A stretch of DNA of 64,000 nucleotides from Syncephalis fuscata (GCA_025786725.1 JAHLTZ010000008.1:186001-250000), one strand, 5' to 3'; positions 35,580-48,031 are shown, numbered from the stretch's first letter. Numbers and translations are program-made. Notes: a model not told the origin generated them from the sequence alone.

Positions 35580-36513
35580 TGATGTAGGCACGCGCGCGCG
35601 TTTGTGCTTATGTGGTGTAGGTGCGTGTAGACGATGAGAATTGGTGGAAAAATCAACGTTGTAAGAAAACAAAAATCAGTACAATTTGAATTTGAATTTA
35701 TTAGCTTAAGTGAGACAACGGTCCGTAGGACCTAACCGCGCATTTGCAGCATTTGTCTGCCACCCTAGGAGAATAGGCGGTTCATCGAACTATCCGCGCA
35801 CGCAGAACTCATCTACAATGAAAGTTGGTCTTCACGTTGAATATGACATTCTTACGGAAATATCACGCATTGAAAAAATTCGAATAGAAAAATACTAAAA
35901 CGTGAGTAGCAACAAAAATCAGTACAATTATTCTTCAAATTAATATTGTAGATATTTACACATTAACAATTAGTATTTAGTATTTAGTATTTAGTGTTCA
36001 GCATTTGTGTTTGTATTTACATCTTTAAAGTTAATCATGTTTAAACAATTATTATTTATCATTTAGTATTTAATTATCAGTCAACTGACTAAAGTCGTTA
36101 TAAGATTGTTTTTACATAGAATGCAACTACAGTACATGACAGTGTTACCGTTTCACAATCAATACTATCTAGTTGCAAAATTAACACGTATACCTACGCT
36201 TTAATTGCTTGCTACCACTTTAAATGGGCGTGGCATAATATTATACATAGACCATCATTATTTGATTGACCATCTAGTAGCTGGCTTTGTTTGTTCATGG
36301 CGTGACAATATTTATCTACCCAATCAAATCAAAAGCGATAGAATAGGACACTGATTGGTTGTTCTGATACAAGCAAAACATCAGGCCACCATTATAATCT
36401 GCTGTAACTTATAAAGAACGCGTACTGACACAAGTTGTGGTCATTACCCTCTTCCAACAACTCTATTACCAGTATATTGTGTGCGAAAGTACGTTTTACT
36501 TGCTATTTTAATT
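35580..36513. other. Intergenic, divergent SMARCD / CYP51 promoters
   Basis: It contains a 19-bp direct repeat at 35668-35686 and 35911-35929 (aacaaaaatcagtacaatt) around a GC-richer block of about 225 bp, and an ATTTAGT-type short tandem near 35970-36000. The 200 bp before CYP51 contain attggt/ccaat-like motifs (36352-36358) and no gene. Confidence 0.5.
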
Positions 36514-38353
36514 ATGGAACAGATATACACTGCTGCTGGTGGGTTACCGTCCACTCAGCTGTTTGCAGTATCATGGCCGGTAGCTCTATTTACTGCTGTA
36601 GTAGGCTGGCTGCTTGCCGGCTATGCCTATCGTGCAGTAAGTTGTACCGAATCTATAAACAAGCCCAAACTTTGCTAAATAGCTGATTAAATAGCTTAAA
36701 AAACCAAATGCGTCCGAACCGCCTATGGTCAACTACTGGATTCCATTTATTGGCTCTATGGTGTCGTTTGGTATTAATCCTGTACAATTTCTTCATAAAA
36801 ACCGCGAAATTTATGGCGATTATTACACTTTTTTAATGTTTGGTCGCCGCATGACCTATTGCTTGGGTGTCGATGGCAATAACACATTTTTTAATGCAAA
36901 ATTGGCCGATGCTAATGCAGAAGAAGCATACGCCTCATTGACTGTACCAGTATTCGGCGAAGGCGTTGTCTACGCTGTACCTAACCACGTACTTATGGAT
37001 CAGAAACGATTTGCCAAAAGTGGGCTCACGCCAGATGCATTCCGAACCTATGTACCGATTATTGTTAAAGAAGTAGAAGACTATTTTGCGTAAGTGATTA
37101 ATAGCTAATTAAGTAAACGAAAATACTTACACACTTGTGTGTGCCATTAGACGTTGGAACAAGCCAGATGGCGGTGTAGGAGATATCCACGACACAATGG
37201 CCCAATGTATTGTAAATACAGCCACTCACTGTCTCATGGGACGCGAAATCCGTTCAATGATGGATGAGACAGTCGCCAAACTCTACGAGGACATGGATAA
37301 AGGCTTTACGCCATTAAACTTTTTATTCCCCTCATTGCCTCTGCCATCATATCGTCGCCGTGATCGGGCTCACGCTAAAATGTCGATGCTTTTCCGATCC
37401 ATCATTGAGGCGCGCCGATCATCAGATAGCCCACCACCCGATGATATGATGACTGTGCTAATGAATTCCTACTATAAAGATGGTCGTCGTATGAGCGAAA
37501 CAGAAGTAACCAATTTGTTGATTGCCATGTTAATGGCTGGTCAGCATACAAGTTCCACCACCACCACATGGGCCATTTTATACTTGGCAGAAAATCCAGC
37601 AATTGTGTAAGTATTAACGACGCTAATGGATATGTACCATTTATATATGTATTAATGCGACTGTCTATTTGCAGCGAGGATTTACTAGAGGAACAGCGTA
37701 AACTACTTGGTAATGATCTAGCAACGCCTATGTGCTATGAACATTTGCGTGATATGAAGCTACTAGATTCGGTTGTAAGAGAAACACTTCGTCTTCGTCC
37801 ACCAATCATTACGGCTATGCGTAAAGTACAACGACCAATGACCATAGCTGGTGGTAAATACGTTGTGCCCGCGGGTAATTATATTGGTTCATCGCCGGCA
37901 CTTACTCAATTGGATGCGGCCTACTTTAAAGAACCACTAAAGTTTGAACCAACTCGCTGGCTTAATAGCAGCCATCTTGAAGACGATGAATCTAATGGCG
38001 CTTTTAATGCTAATGATGATAAATCCGGTGATACGGTTGATTACGGCTTTGGCAATATCAAATTAAGTGGCGCTCGTAATCCTTATTTGCCATTTGGTGC
38101 CGGTAAGCAGTTAAATAGATACAATTGTGTTAATACTAATTTATATTTATATTTTATATTTTATTAATCAATTATAGGTCGTCATCGTTGTATTGGTGAA
38201 TCATTTGCTTATGTGCAAATTAAAACCATTCTTGCTACAATGTTACGTTATTTGAATTGGCACCCGGTCCTAAAGGCTTCCCTGACATGGATTTCACCAG
38301 TCTTGTTGTGCTGCCTACAAAGCCAGCTCAAGTTACTTATCGTCGTCGATAAA
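36514..38353 (+). CDS. CYP51: Lanosterol/eburicol 14-alpha demethylase
   Basis: The ER P450 (Erg11) that removes the 14-alpha methyl group in ergosterol synthesis and is the azole target. Five exons with canonical sites: 36514-36636, 36695-37089, 37151-37606, 37675-38102 and 38178-38353. Exon 1 is a membrane anchor. Diagnostic CYP51 sequences follow: [20 protein letters not shown] (B-C region), [15 protein letters not shown] (I-helix), the ExxR in RETLRLRPP, and the haem loop [20 protein letters not shown]. The last exon carries a -1 break at 38251-38256 (TTT run): with one extra T the ending is [18 protein letters not shown] then VTYRRR and stop at 38353. About 525 residues, normal for the family. 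It is tail to tail with HIS3. Confidence 0.94.
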
Positions 38354-38553
38354 TATTTGATCACCCACGACTATATACCATTTTTTTGTTTTCCTTTACT
38401 GCCAATAATAAGCCATTAAAGATGATTATTTATGATCAGATTAAAGTAATTTCATTATTATTATTACAACACAATTACTATTTACACATTACATGAATAA
38501 ATTTAAGCTATTTGTTATTAAAGGTGCAACTATTGATGGCAAACACAGTTATT

Positions 38554-39354
38554 TTATAGCACGCCTTTAGTACTTGGCACGTCTGAACTACCGGTGCGCT
38601 CCAATGCCTGTCGAATAGCCACAGCCAACGCTTTAAAGGCAGACTCGGCTCTATTCAATTGTTATTGTTATAGATTATACCAGTGGTTATTACAATTTCT
38701 ATTACAAACTAGTAAAAAAACAACTTACCGATGATGGTCATTAGTACCCTTAAGTACATCGACGTGAAGTGTAATACCAGCTGAGGTAGCCAATGAAGCA
38801 AGTACGTGAGGGATCATTTCGCATGAAAGCGTGCCGATCATTTCACGCTTCAAACCAAGCTGGATATCGGCAAATCCACGTCCAGAGATATCAACAACGG
38901 CACGCGACAATGCCTATCAACAACAATCATAGAATACTATGTAAACAAATAGAAAATACCATCTACAACTTACCTCGTCAAGGGGGGCATATGCATGACC
39001 AAATCGGCGAATACCACGCTTTTCACCCATAGCTTCAGCAATAGCCTGGCCAAGAGCAATAGCGGTATCTTCAGCCGTATGATGGTCGTCGATGTGCAAG
39101 TCACCATCACAGTGCAGCGTTAGTGACCACCGTGCGTGTTTGGCCAGTGCATGGTACATCTATCTGGCTATTAGTTGCGCTATATCAAGCGTAGACGGCA
39201 TGGGCAAAGGTATGTCACCGCTTACATGGTCTAGAAATCCAATACCCGTCTTAATATCAAACTGTTGGGCGTCCAGTGGCGCGTCCAGACTTAGCGAAAT
39301 ATATATCGTTGTTTCATTTGTCTTGCGTTTTACTTCAGCGGTACGAGCGGCCAT
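38554..39354 (-). CDS. HIS3: Imidazoleglycerol-phosphate dehydratase
   Basis: Dehydrates imidazole-glycerol phosphate to imidazole-acetol phosphate in histidine synthesis; a Mn-dependent 24-mer. Four exons: 39354-39226, 39159-38974, 38913-38729 and 38650-38554, giving 198 residues. The metal-binding sequences are intact: [34 protein letters not shown], and [18 protein letters not shown]. It ends [11 protein letters not shown]. The ATG at 39354 gives [15 protein letters not shown], a normal start. It is the monofunctional fungal form, not fused to HisB phosphatase. No frame break. The two-His metal motifs and length fit an active enzyme. Confidence 0.95.
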
Positions 39355-39674
39355 AATGAACAAAAATGCGATTACTTTAAAGTAAAGGAGAAAATAAAAA
39401 GCGAGTAACTGAACAAGAAATATAAAATCTGTTGATTAATAAACTCCGATCTATCAAGATTATTTTAACCATCTGGCAGTTACACATTGTCGTTTTTCAT
39501 CCATAACTAAAATGTTTATTAATGGCTAGAAACTTACGAATGCACTTTGAGTAAATAAAGCTTTTTATTTAATATATTTTGATTATATTTGAAATGTAGC
39601 TATAAGCTAGTATATCAGTTAGCTGTACACCAACTATATGTTTACTATGCATATTAATGGTTTAATATTAATAG
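39355..39674. other. Intergenic upstream of HIS3 and of the second microexon array
   Basis: AT-rich. No signal-peptide exon could be found for the array that follows, so the array appears to lack its 5' end. Confidence 0.4.
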
Positions 39675-40160
39675 GTCGTAAGTGGCATTACATACGAGCT
39701 AGCTATGCACTAATTATATACTATTTACTGCATATCCCAACGACTTAATATTAATAGCTGGTAAGTTGTGTTGTGTAATAATTGACTATGTACTAATTAT
39801 ATGATTGCTACGTGTATCAATAACTTTACATTAACAGTTGGTAAGCGGAATTACCTATTAATTAGTTATATACTAATTGCATGCTATTTATTGTACTTGT
39901 AAAAACAGTTCAATCGAATATTTCAAGCCATTGGCATGATAATACAATTGGACTAATAGTCCAATATACTTTAGGTATACACTTGGCAAAAAGCAAGACT
40001 ATTCAGCAACTGCCGTTTAGTTCATTCATTTATCAAAATTCTGCCAATATTTCGGTTTATCTATCTTTTAATCAATGGAATCATTATATTGCCAACAAGT
40101 TTGAATTTGGTTAAATTTATTCAACTATGCAAACTTATAATAATAAACATATGATTTCAT
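39675..40160 (+). pseudogene. 5'-truncated second microexon array (peptide family)
   Basis: Three 3-nt exon candidates in series: 39675-39677 GTC, 39758-39760 CTG and 39838-39840 TTG. Each is bounded by ...ttaatag or ttaacag and gtaag. A last exon begins at 39909 after aaaacag. The units repeat every 77-83 bp, and each intron carries an actaatt(a/g) motif, so they look like tandem duplicates. In phase 1 they read CCT-GTT-GTT-CAA, aligning with CCT-ATT-GAA-TAA of the intronless paralogue at 10425-10435. The 3' flank is homologous to 10436-10680. No signal-peptide exon is visible upstream, and the stop is replaced by CAA, so I call it a truncated copy; a distant first exon is possible. Confidence 0.5.
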
Positions 40161-40631
40161 TTTGATGAGGACGATGATGATTTATCCGTGATTCGACGAT
40201 TTAAATATTGATACACCACTCATTTTCATGTTTAATAAAACAAATATTAGTTTAATTGAGAAATATTATTTAGTTACTTAATTTGTAAATCGCAACAAAT
40301 GGTTAATAGATTGTTTAATAATACTCAATGGCACAAAATACGCTATATAATTAAAATGATTGGCAAATATTTGCCAGCTCTTGTAGGCCTACTCTACTCT
40401 CCTCCACCAATACCAAGTTATCTGCAAATACTCCGTACGTGACATATATCCGAATAATAGCTCCTTGCTACTTTTACACTTTATAGCCATACTGTGATTT
40501 GCTTAAATTGGCGAGTAGTAACTAACGTTATTCATTTAACAGAAAGTTCCGTAAAAGTTGTTTTTTATTACAGAGACGCTAACAAAAACTAGTAAAAAAC
40601 ACTCGTTATTAAATAACTTATGTGATTAAAA
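40161..40631. other. Intergenic region
   Basis: AT-rich. The 40208-40285 part resembles 487-565. No gene seen. Confidence 0.4.
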
Positions 40632-43600
40632 TTAAAATGCTCCCAGTTCTGTATCGTCGTTCGACATGTCCATGGTTCGCATACCACCGACACCATTTGG
40701 ATCTTGTTGCTTTTTAAATAGCTCCAGAGTAACAGCACTAAGAAATGCCGGAATAGACCCACGTTCCACAACCCATGTACGAATGAATCGATCCAAGCTA
40801 CGAGCAAATCCATCGTTGCCGCTATTAACGAGCTGCATCGTACCATGATCGTGTTCATCGCTATGAAATACAAACGAATGATCATCACGGCTTGAATAGG
40901 CCGAGGTAAGTCTAACCCGCCCATTGGCCAATAGCTCAAATTTATATCCTAAAAGACTGTAGACGGCCTCGCGTAATTCTCTTCCTTTTGCAGAAAATAT
41001 CTATACAGAAATGCCCACTTTAGTTTAAGCATATCTACCCTCTATATTTTCATCTCAACTTACCTCTTTTAATCGTTGCATTCGTTTTTCTTTAGTAACT
41101 AACTCGGCTTCAAGTCGTTCCTTTTCCGCTTGCACATTTAATAAACTCTGTAGCGGCACATTATTCATTACATCTGCCGTTATCGTTCTTGTTTCACCTT
41201 CAATGTCCATTGATGATGTATAAGGTTCCAGCTGATTAAGCAATTGCTGGTTCTCCCGCCGAAGTGCAGCCAATGTTGACTCTCTTATGGCAAAATCTCG
41301 TGCTGCCAGATTATTAGTCAATTGTAACACCTGTTTATACGACAATATTCGTATTATTATTATTATTATTACAATATAAAACATATATTTATACATACTC
41401 GCGTTGTAGTACGGTCATAGTCACCATGACCAGTGGCTTGTTCCAATCGAGTTACTTGATCATCCAATGAAGACACTTGTCGTAAAAGCGATTGATTCTC
41501 CGTTGTAAGTTGATCGATCTTTTCAAGTAACGATGGATTGTCCGGTTGTCTATTTCCTGTATCATTTTGTTCTTGTTGATATTCATCAAGCAATTTCTCT
41601 AGCATTTCAATACGTTCCGTCTTTTGATGATCATACCGATCGCCGTTCTGTATCGCATCTTCAATATCATATGATTTCTATTATCATAGCCATTAATATA
41701 ATTATTGTTAACTTCATCATTAAAGCCACGTCATTACTAGTATATTACCACTTGTTCTCTTAAAAACGCCACCTCTTTTTGAGCTAGTACTTGTTTACGC
41801 TGATACCGTTTTAATTCGCGTTGATCAGCTTCACGGTCCAATACTAATGCTTGGCACTTTTGCTCGCCACTAAGAATCTATTAGCCAATATTAACATATT
41901 ACCATTAATGTTATTGTTATCACTACTATAGTAAACTCTACTTACTTGCTGATGGGCATCGGCTAAATCGCTTTCCAATCGACGCATTTTGACTTGTAAT
42001 TCGCCATGCTGTTCTGTAAGTGCCACCAACTCAATTCGTTGATTCATTAATGTAGAACTCATTTTGTATGGTGAAGTCATAACCGAGTCATTAGATTGCC
42101 CCTCAAGAAAACCCGCCCTAATCATTGTTATTATTATGCATATCATTTTACTTTACTATTGTATTACCATTCAGCTTTCTCTTTACGTAAAATTGCACAC
42201 TCTGCTTCAATTTCATCACACTTTAATCTATACTCTTCGGCTTGTTCGGCCCGAGCCACTAATCGCTTTTTCTCCTCTTCAAGTAGACCAGTATTTCGCT
42301 GCATTGTACGATAATAATCAAGCTCTTTATACTGTGCTTTATTCTGAGCTTCTAATTCTTGTATTTTAACGGCTTGATCTATTATCATGTCAGTACTCTG
42401 TTTGTATCTCATCATCACTATCCCTTTTACATACTTTGTAATCGTTTTGCATTAACTGCACTAGCTAGTGATGAATCACCCGTTGATTGTAATTGCTGCA
42501 ATGTCAATTCTGCCTTCGATAACGCTTCGTGTGTTTGTTGCAATTGTTCTTGCCGGTTACGTGCCAATTCAGTTTGTTCCGTCAGCTAATCCATTATCAG
42601 TAGTCATAATAATATATTAATACATGTTATGTTTATTCACCTGTGATTGCAATAGTTCTAAAGATTGCTCAAGTCCTTGATTCTTAACCTGAAGAATTTG
42701 CATTTGATGGAGTGAGCCGCTTTTATCTGATCGAATAGTTTCACGCAAAGTAGCTAGTTCATTTTGCATTTGTATTTCATTTGTCTTAAGCTTTGATATT
42801 TCGTTTTCTTTTTCTCTCTATATAATAATTATAATTATAACTAAATGATAGTAATGATAACCTATTGGTCTACCTGATATCGCTCATGTGTTTCTTTTAA
42901 TTCCTCAAATTTTGCTTTTGTATTATTATCAATAGCGTATAAATACCGGCGATCCTCTTCTAATTTCTGTTTAATGTTATAACTATTCAGTCATACTATA
43001 ATTACACCACTATACTTGCCTCTACTCGTTGAATTCGTTCCTTGAGCTGCTGTTGCAGTCGTTGGGCAAATGTCGCCGCTTCTAATAGCTTTCGCTCTGT
43101 TTCTGTGCGTTGTGCTGACAGTTGATAAACTAGTTCTCCAATCTTTTGTTTGGCTTCAACAGACTCCAGCATTGCTGTACAATATTTCTAATCAATACTG
43201 GCAATAAATTAACATCGTTTCTTTACATACCATATTCATCAAACCGCAACGGAAGCGGTAATTTACGCTCCTGTTTCTTAGCACCTTCCATCAATCTGCC
43301 CTCTGTCTCCTCATCCTCCTCTTCTTCTTCCTCTTCTTCTTCAAGCACAATAGCTGATGTAGATACTAAACGATCTTCTAATGTAGTCTGACCTGTGCTA
43401 GATTCTCCCTTTGTTGTTGCAGTTGACGTACCAGTGGCCTAGTTAATGTCAATGTATAGATTGTCATTATAAAGTCCACATTTTATCCATATACATATTA
43501 TATGTCACTCTAGAATAAATCGATTACTTACCGCGTCTAACCAACGATTAATCCGTGCTGAATCCAATAGATCCGGTGCAATAGCATTCCTGGTGGCCCG

Positions 43601-44026
43601 TGCCGGTGTAGGTTCAACCGAGTAATAACCGGGTATTTTTGCTCGACGTACTGTGGTGGGATAGCCGGCCATGGCCGATACACCTCCTGTAGTGCTGGTT
43701 ATGGTCGTTGCCAGCGTTCTACTTCCGGTGGGTCGCGCTGCTGTATACAAAAGCCCTGGCCTACCGGCTATAGCTCCTAGACCAGTAGACTGTGCAGTTG
43801 CGTCAGTCGTGGCTGCGGTTGTGGTCGTTGGCCGTAAAGCACGCGTTCGACTAGCCGTGTAGTTGGCAAGTGAAACTGTAGGTGGTGCATTCTCATCACT
43901 TTCAACATTACGTCTTGCACGCGATGGTTGAGCCGGTGTAGCTACTAGAAATGGATTATCCGTTGCCGTGTCGTGTACAACATCCGACTCATTAGCCTTG
44001 CGTTGTCGCTTAGACGGTGGATTCAT
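40632..44026 (-). CDS. MAD1: Spindle assembly checkpoint protein Mad1
   Basis: Mad1 tethers Mad2 at unattached kinetochores. The ATG at 44026 starts MNPPSKRQRKANESDV, a basic nuclear-localisation-type N-terminus, followed by a Thr/Ala/Arg-rich region. A long coiled-coil region over many exons follows (for example LEEEKKRLVARAEQAEE and KMRRLESDLADAHQQ). Near the end is the RLK motif that contacts Bub1 (KRMQRLKE, then FSAKGRELREAVYSLLGYKF). The globular C-terminal domain then reads VRLTSAYSSRDDHSFVF and RGSIPAFLSAVTLELFKKQQ, very close to the human S-I-P-A-F-L-S and T-L-E-L-F signature. More than a dozen introns. No frame break noticed in the C-terminal domain. It is divergent from the WW-domain gene. 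Confidence 0.9.
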
Positions 44027-45077
44027 TGTAAAAGAAAGAATGCGACTAGTGGAGAAAAATGTGTTTTATTTATTCGCTATTATATACGCCATGTGATATA
44101 ATAGACCACTTAATTAATTACCAATGCACATTCTAATACGATTATTGTCATTATTCTGCTAGTGTGTATATAATGCAAGTCATTCTTTACAATCTTATCA
44201 ATATTTGGATATAAAAATTATTATTTTTTGAAGAATGTAGTTATGTTTTGATATGATCGTTGGTGGAGACTTGGCCCATATAAAATACGCGCTCGATTCG
44301 ACACCACTTCGTTTATTTCATATTTGTACTAAAAATGTAATTGTAAATAATATATACAGCATTATTACACTCAAGATATATAGTAAAAGTTATTGCATTC
44401 AAAAATAAATACTTCAATCATTCATACGACAAATATAACTTTTCTATTTCTTGCTGATATCATCAGATTCATTTGTCGTATTTCATGGTTTATACAAGGT
44501 AACATACAATACAATTACTTTAATATTTATGAGGGTGCGGCATATTTATTACTATTCTTTGCTGATCCATCATTAACTTGTCAAGTATATGATTGGCAAT
44601 AGATTTGGCTATTTGTAAATAAATATTTAATTATTAGCACTATACAAACTGTTTAAGGTGCATGATGCTGGTTTGGCACAATACAATTACTAGACTAGTA
44701 TAATATATATATAATACTATGTAGATTATAAAATACAAAAAAGGATAAACAACACTACAGCATGGACCAGATAGTACGTCAATAGGTTGTTGCAACACGT
44801 GTATATTTTGATCAAGGCATGGAAGAATAATATCATTTAAACCAAAGCCAAGCTTGAAAGAACCGTGATTATTGGTGCCCCTGTAAATCTATTTTTATCT
44901 CATATCGATGTAAAGATGCAGGATGTGACGATTGTGATAGTGATGTCGACGTGGTACTGCCGCCGCCTTATTAAAGCAGCAGCCTCCGTTACCGCCGATA
45001 GCTTGTATCTACATCTTTCTTTCCTGCCTCTTTTTTCGTCTTGTTCTATTGTTTGAGTTTTTATTTCAGTTTCTATC
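44027..45077. other. Intergenic, divergent MAD1 / WW-protein upstream region
   Basis: AT-rich, with an AT-repeat at 44702-44716. No gene seen. The pyrimidine-rich 45020-45077 stretch directly precedes the WW-protein ATG. Confidence 0.4.
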
Positions 45078-45569
45078 ATGGAAAGCCGCCCATTGCCACC
45101 CGACTGGACCAGTCAGTACGACGACCGTGAACAGCGTCTTTTCTTCACCAATACACTTACACAGTACCGCACTTGGGAAGACCCGCGTCCCGCTTTCTAT
45201 GCCCAAAAAGAACAGGGCTATCAGCAAGGCTACCCTTCTCATCCGCCACCAGCACCACATCAACACCAAGACTATGGAACTCCATCGCATCAAAACCAAT
45301 CCAACGTACCACAAAATATGTCGGACCCACCACCAGCAAACAACAGCTATACCAATAGCGGCTATAGCGGCTATAGCGAAGAGACCATTTACGTCCAGAA
45401 GCAGGAAGAGGAGGAGAAACACTCGTCGGGTCTTGGTGTAGGTAGTGCGGTTGCCATGGCTGCAGGCGTCGGTCTATTGGGCGCAGTAGCCGGTGGTATG
45501 ATTGCCAATCACCAAAATCACAAGCAAGATGAAAAACACCATAAGAATAATACAGGCAAACATTACTAA
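45078..45569 (+). CDS. WW-domain protein with glycine-zipper segment
   Basis: 163 residues, one exon. The N-terminal WW domain (about residues 5-38) has the expected LPPDW (Trp10), FFTN and TWEDPRP (Trp33, Pro36), so it should bind proline-rich ligands. A Gln/Pro/His/Tyr-rich linker follows (about 40-105), then an acidic EEEEK stretch. A Gly/Ala-rich hydrophobic segment at about 118-143 (LGVGSAVAMAAGVGLLGAVA, GGMIA) has small residues spaced as in glycine-zipper segments. The tail is His/Lys-rich and hydrophilic. No signal peptide. A protein-protein adaptor that may associate with membranes is plausible; the role is unknown. Similar WW plus Gly-zipper proteins occur in filamentous fungi, but I cannot name this one. 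Confidence 0.75.
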   Translation: MESRPLPPDWTSQYDDREQRLFFTNTLTQYRTWEDPRPAFYAQKEQGYQQGYPSHPPPAPHQHQDYGTPSHQNQSNVPQNMSDPPPANNSYTNSGYSGYSEETIYVQKQEEEEKHSSGLGVGSAVAMAAGVGLLGAVAGGMIANHQNHKQDEKHHKNNTGKHY

Positions 45570-45748
45570 GCTTTTGCTAGCATGAAATAAACACTGTGTT
45601 AATCATGTAATTATATTATTGGAAATGTAATGTATAAATAATCAAATCACTGTATATTATCTATCATAAAAAAAGCATGAAATACTTTGCAATCATTCAA
45701 ATGTAAAAACAAAATACACGAACATTAACATTAGAATTGTAAGCAATA

Positions 45749-47050
45749 TCGAATATAATGTGCTATAATTGTTGGTATTTACATCACAACGATATATGGC
45801 CCATGCCATGAGTCTATGCAAAGAAGTTTACAAATCGCTGTTACATCGTATACACTCGGTTGATGGTGAAGCTCTTGCAATGGTTTTACGTAATTACGTT
45901 GACAGCATTGTTGCAAATTTACCACTATTTAAAGTGGTGCGACAACAACCGGTAAGTGAATAGCAGCTGATAACTGGATAAAAATAATTAATCCAACCAT
46001 TTGCCGGTACCCTATGAAGACTACAGCAAAGATACAATTACATTTATAGAAACGCTAAACATTAACAATCAGCAAAGATCTTTGATTGGCATTGGACATC
46101 CTGCCAGTGCAACAGGACTCTGAGTAGTACAAATAGCTTGAAAGCATATGACTTATTTCTTTGAATAGACCATTGGCTGAAGCAGCTTGCCCAAGCACAT
46201 TCAGCGCAATTGTTGCCATTGATCCTATTATGTCCACAGTCGACTGGTATAACAAGCAGACAATATCACCAGGCCCCAATATGGTTGGAATGGTCGATAG
46301 CTTGCAGCAACAATTAGAAGCGTCGTGATACTTAGCCTAACCGGTAAGCAGCGCAACTACGTATAGTCATGAATTTTAATTATGTTTATATTAGAGAGAT
46401 AGCCCGCGAGCACATTGCTGGTCGTGGCATGTATGCTGGCCGGCACAATGCTCTGCTAGATGTATATATTGTGTGTAACCAATTATAACTAGCCTCACAA
46501 TACACTAGCAATAATGATCAACAACCATTAGCAATATGGATTGCGCGAAATTGGTTCAGAAGCACCTGTTAATCTTAAAATGCCCCCAGACGCTGAAGCA
46601 GTAAGTAGCAAAAAGCCATGCAGCTTAATAGCACTGCTACCTGTCTTGGATGTATTTCCCGGTGACAAGCATTTGCTATATATCAATTTTAACATTTATC
46701 TAAAGTTAAGGTACCAGTATTAATTATGGGTGCTACCAATTCCAAAACCAAGTAAGTTTTAGCTGCAGCACGGCAACAGTACTAACGATCACTCTATAGT
46801 ACGCCAAATAACATTTATGATATGACCAAACGATGTGCCAATGGTAAAGCTGTTGTGCTAAAGGGATTGGGACACATAATGGTACATGAAAAGCCAGATA
46901 CAGTTGGTAGGCGTATATTTATGCACATTGACTAACCAATACTAATCTATATTTATAATAGTTGCGGAAATTAATCAGTTTATAGCTTTACTTGCTATTC
47001 CATCCCGCGACTTATTTATTTGCAATAGGCTATATGTGCAGCACAAGTGA
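45749..47050 (+). pseudogene. Degenerate alpha/beta hydrolase
   Basis: Remnant of a multi-exon alpha/beta-hydrolase gene. Readable pieces in order: HAMSLCKEVYKSLLHRI and VANLPLFKVVRQQP; FAGTLYEDYSKDTITFIETL; the elbow RSLIGIGHPASATG, where a nucleophile Ser is expected after GH but Pro is found; FSAIVAIDPIM; REIAREHIAGRGMYAGRHNA; QYGLREIGSEAPVNLKMPPD; VPVLIMGAT; and GLGHIMVHEKPD with the catalytic His. Lesions: the first beta strands and oxyanion loop are missing; a frame change and an in-frame stop lie near 46110; and the KRRDT-x-PNR segment near 46330 has TAG where Trp is usual. Several independent defects support a pseudogene, although single-base assembly errors could explain some. Confidence 0.65.
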
Positions 47051-48031
47051 ATTAAGCTGTTAATTTATTGCTTATAGTTTCATCGTTCTATTCCTTTATT
47101 ATATAGTTTGCATATATTACAGTAACATTACCTATTAGCACTTATTAAAATAGCGTGGATGATGATTGTTATTAAATAATATATTACTATACAATCTTTT
47201 TATTAGCAATTCATTAGCACTTATGTAATTGGTGTCAAACAACTACTTTAATAGCATTGCGCAATTAAACTAACACTCAATCTATTGAACATAATGATAA
47301 ATGATGAATGACATCAATAATCAAATACCCATCATTGTAAATTTATTATCCAGTATGCATATATCATTACAGTATGTGTTATTACTATTTATATCCGCTA
47401 CTTGATTAACATTAAAACCATAACTAACTAACACGACCTAGTTTATTTATAAATAATCTTAATAAAACAATTCAATTCATATTCATATTATTTGTTCTTC
47501 CAATATAATTCAATGAACAAACTAAGTGCGATAAGTCAATTTTTATTAATAAAAAATTTGAAACCATACCAACAACGGTTATAGACAGCATATAGCCAAT
47601 ATATAATAAAATAATAAACGTTATAATGAATACACAATATTGAACGAGATTAGCAATGTTCAAGTTGTTGAGTATATATGCATGAGCAATGACCAGCATT
47701 AGTCGAACTTTCTTAATAATAAAGCTAGAACAAAAAGGACAACTGCAATAGCTAGCGCGTATATACTAGACGATAAAACAATAAAGAATATAAAGCATAC
47801 GCGGTGCAAAGTGACGATTAGCAGTGTTAGAGCTAATGAGCATATATGCATGATCAATGAGCGGAATTAGTCGACATTTATTAATAATAATGCTAAAACA
47901 AAAATAAAAATAGTATTGGATAAAGGAAGGCTAGGAGAGTATAGAATGATATAGAATAGAATAAACATATAATGAAAAGAGTATGATAAGTGGTGTTGAG
48001 GTTATAGTGCATATAACGTAATGAGGAAAAT
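47051..48031. other. Repeat-rich AT region
   Basis: No gene. At 47285-47390 is a copy of the 'gatgaatgacatcaat-atcaaata' repeat family also found at 48310-48410, 48900-48970 (inverted) and 53255-53340. The paired segments at 47640-47720 and 47835-47900 (shared 'catatatgcatga-caatga-c' and 'tagtcgaactttctt/tagtcgacattta') are also diverged duplicates. Confidence 0.5.

Noticed and set aside
45078-45358. Alternative open frames overlapping the WW-domain gene on both strands
   Set aside because: Only the 45078 frame has a domain; the rest are shadows of its biased composition.
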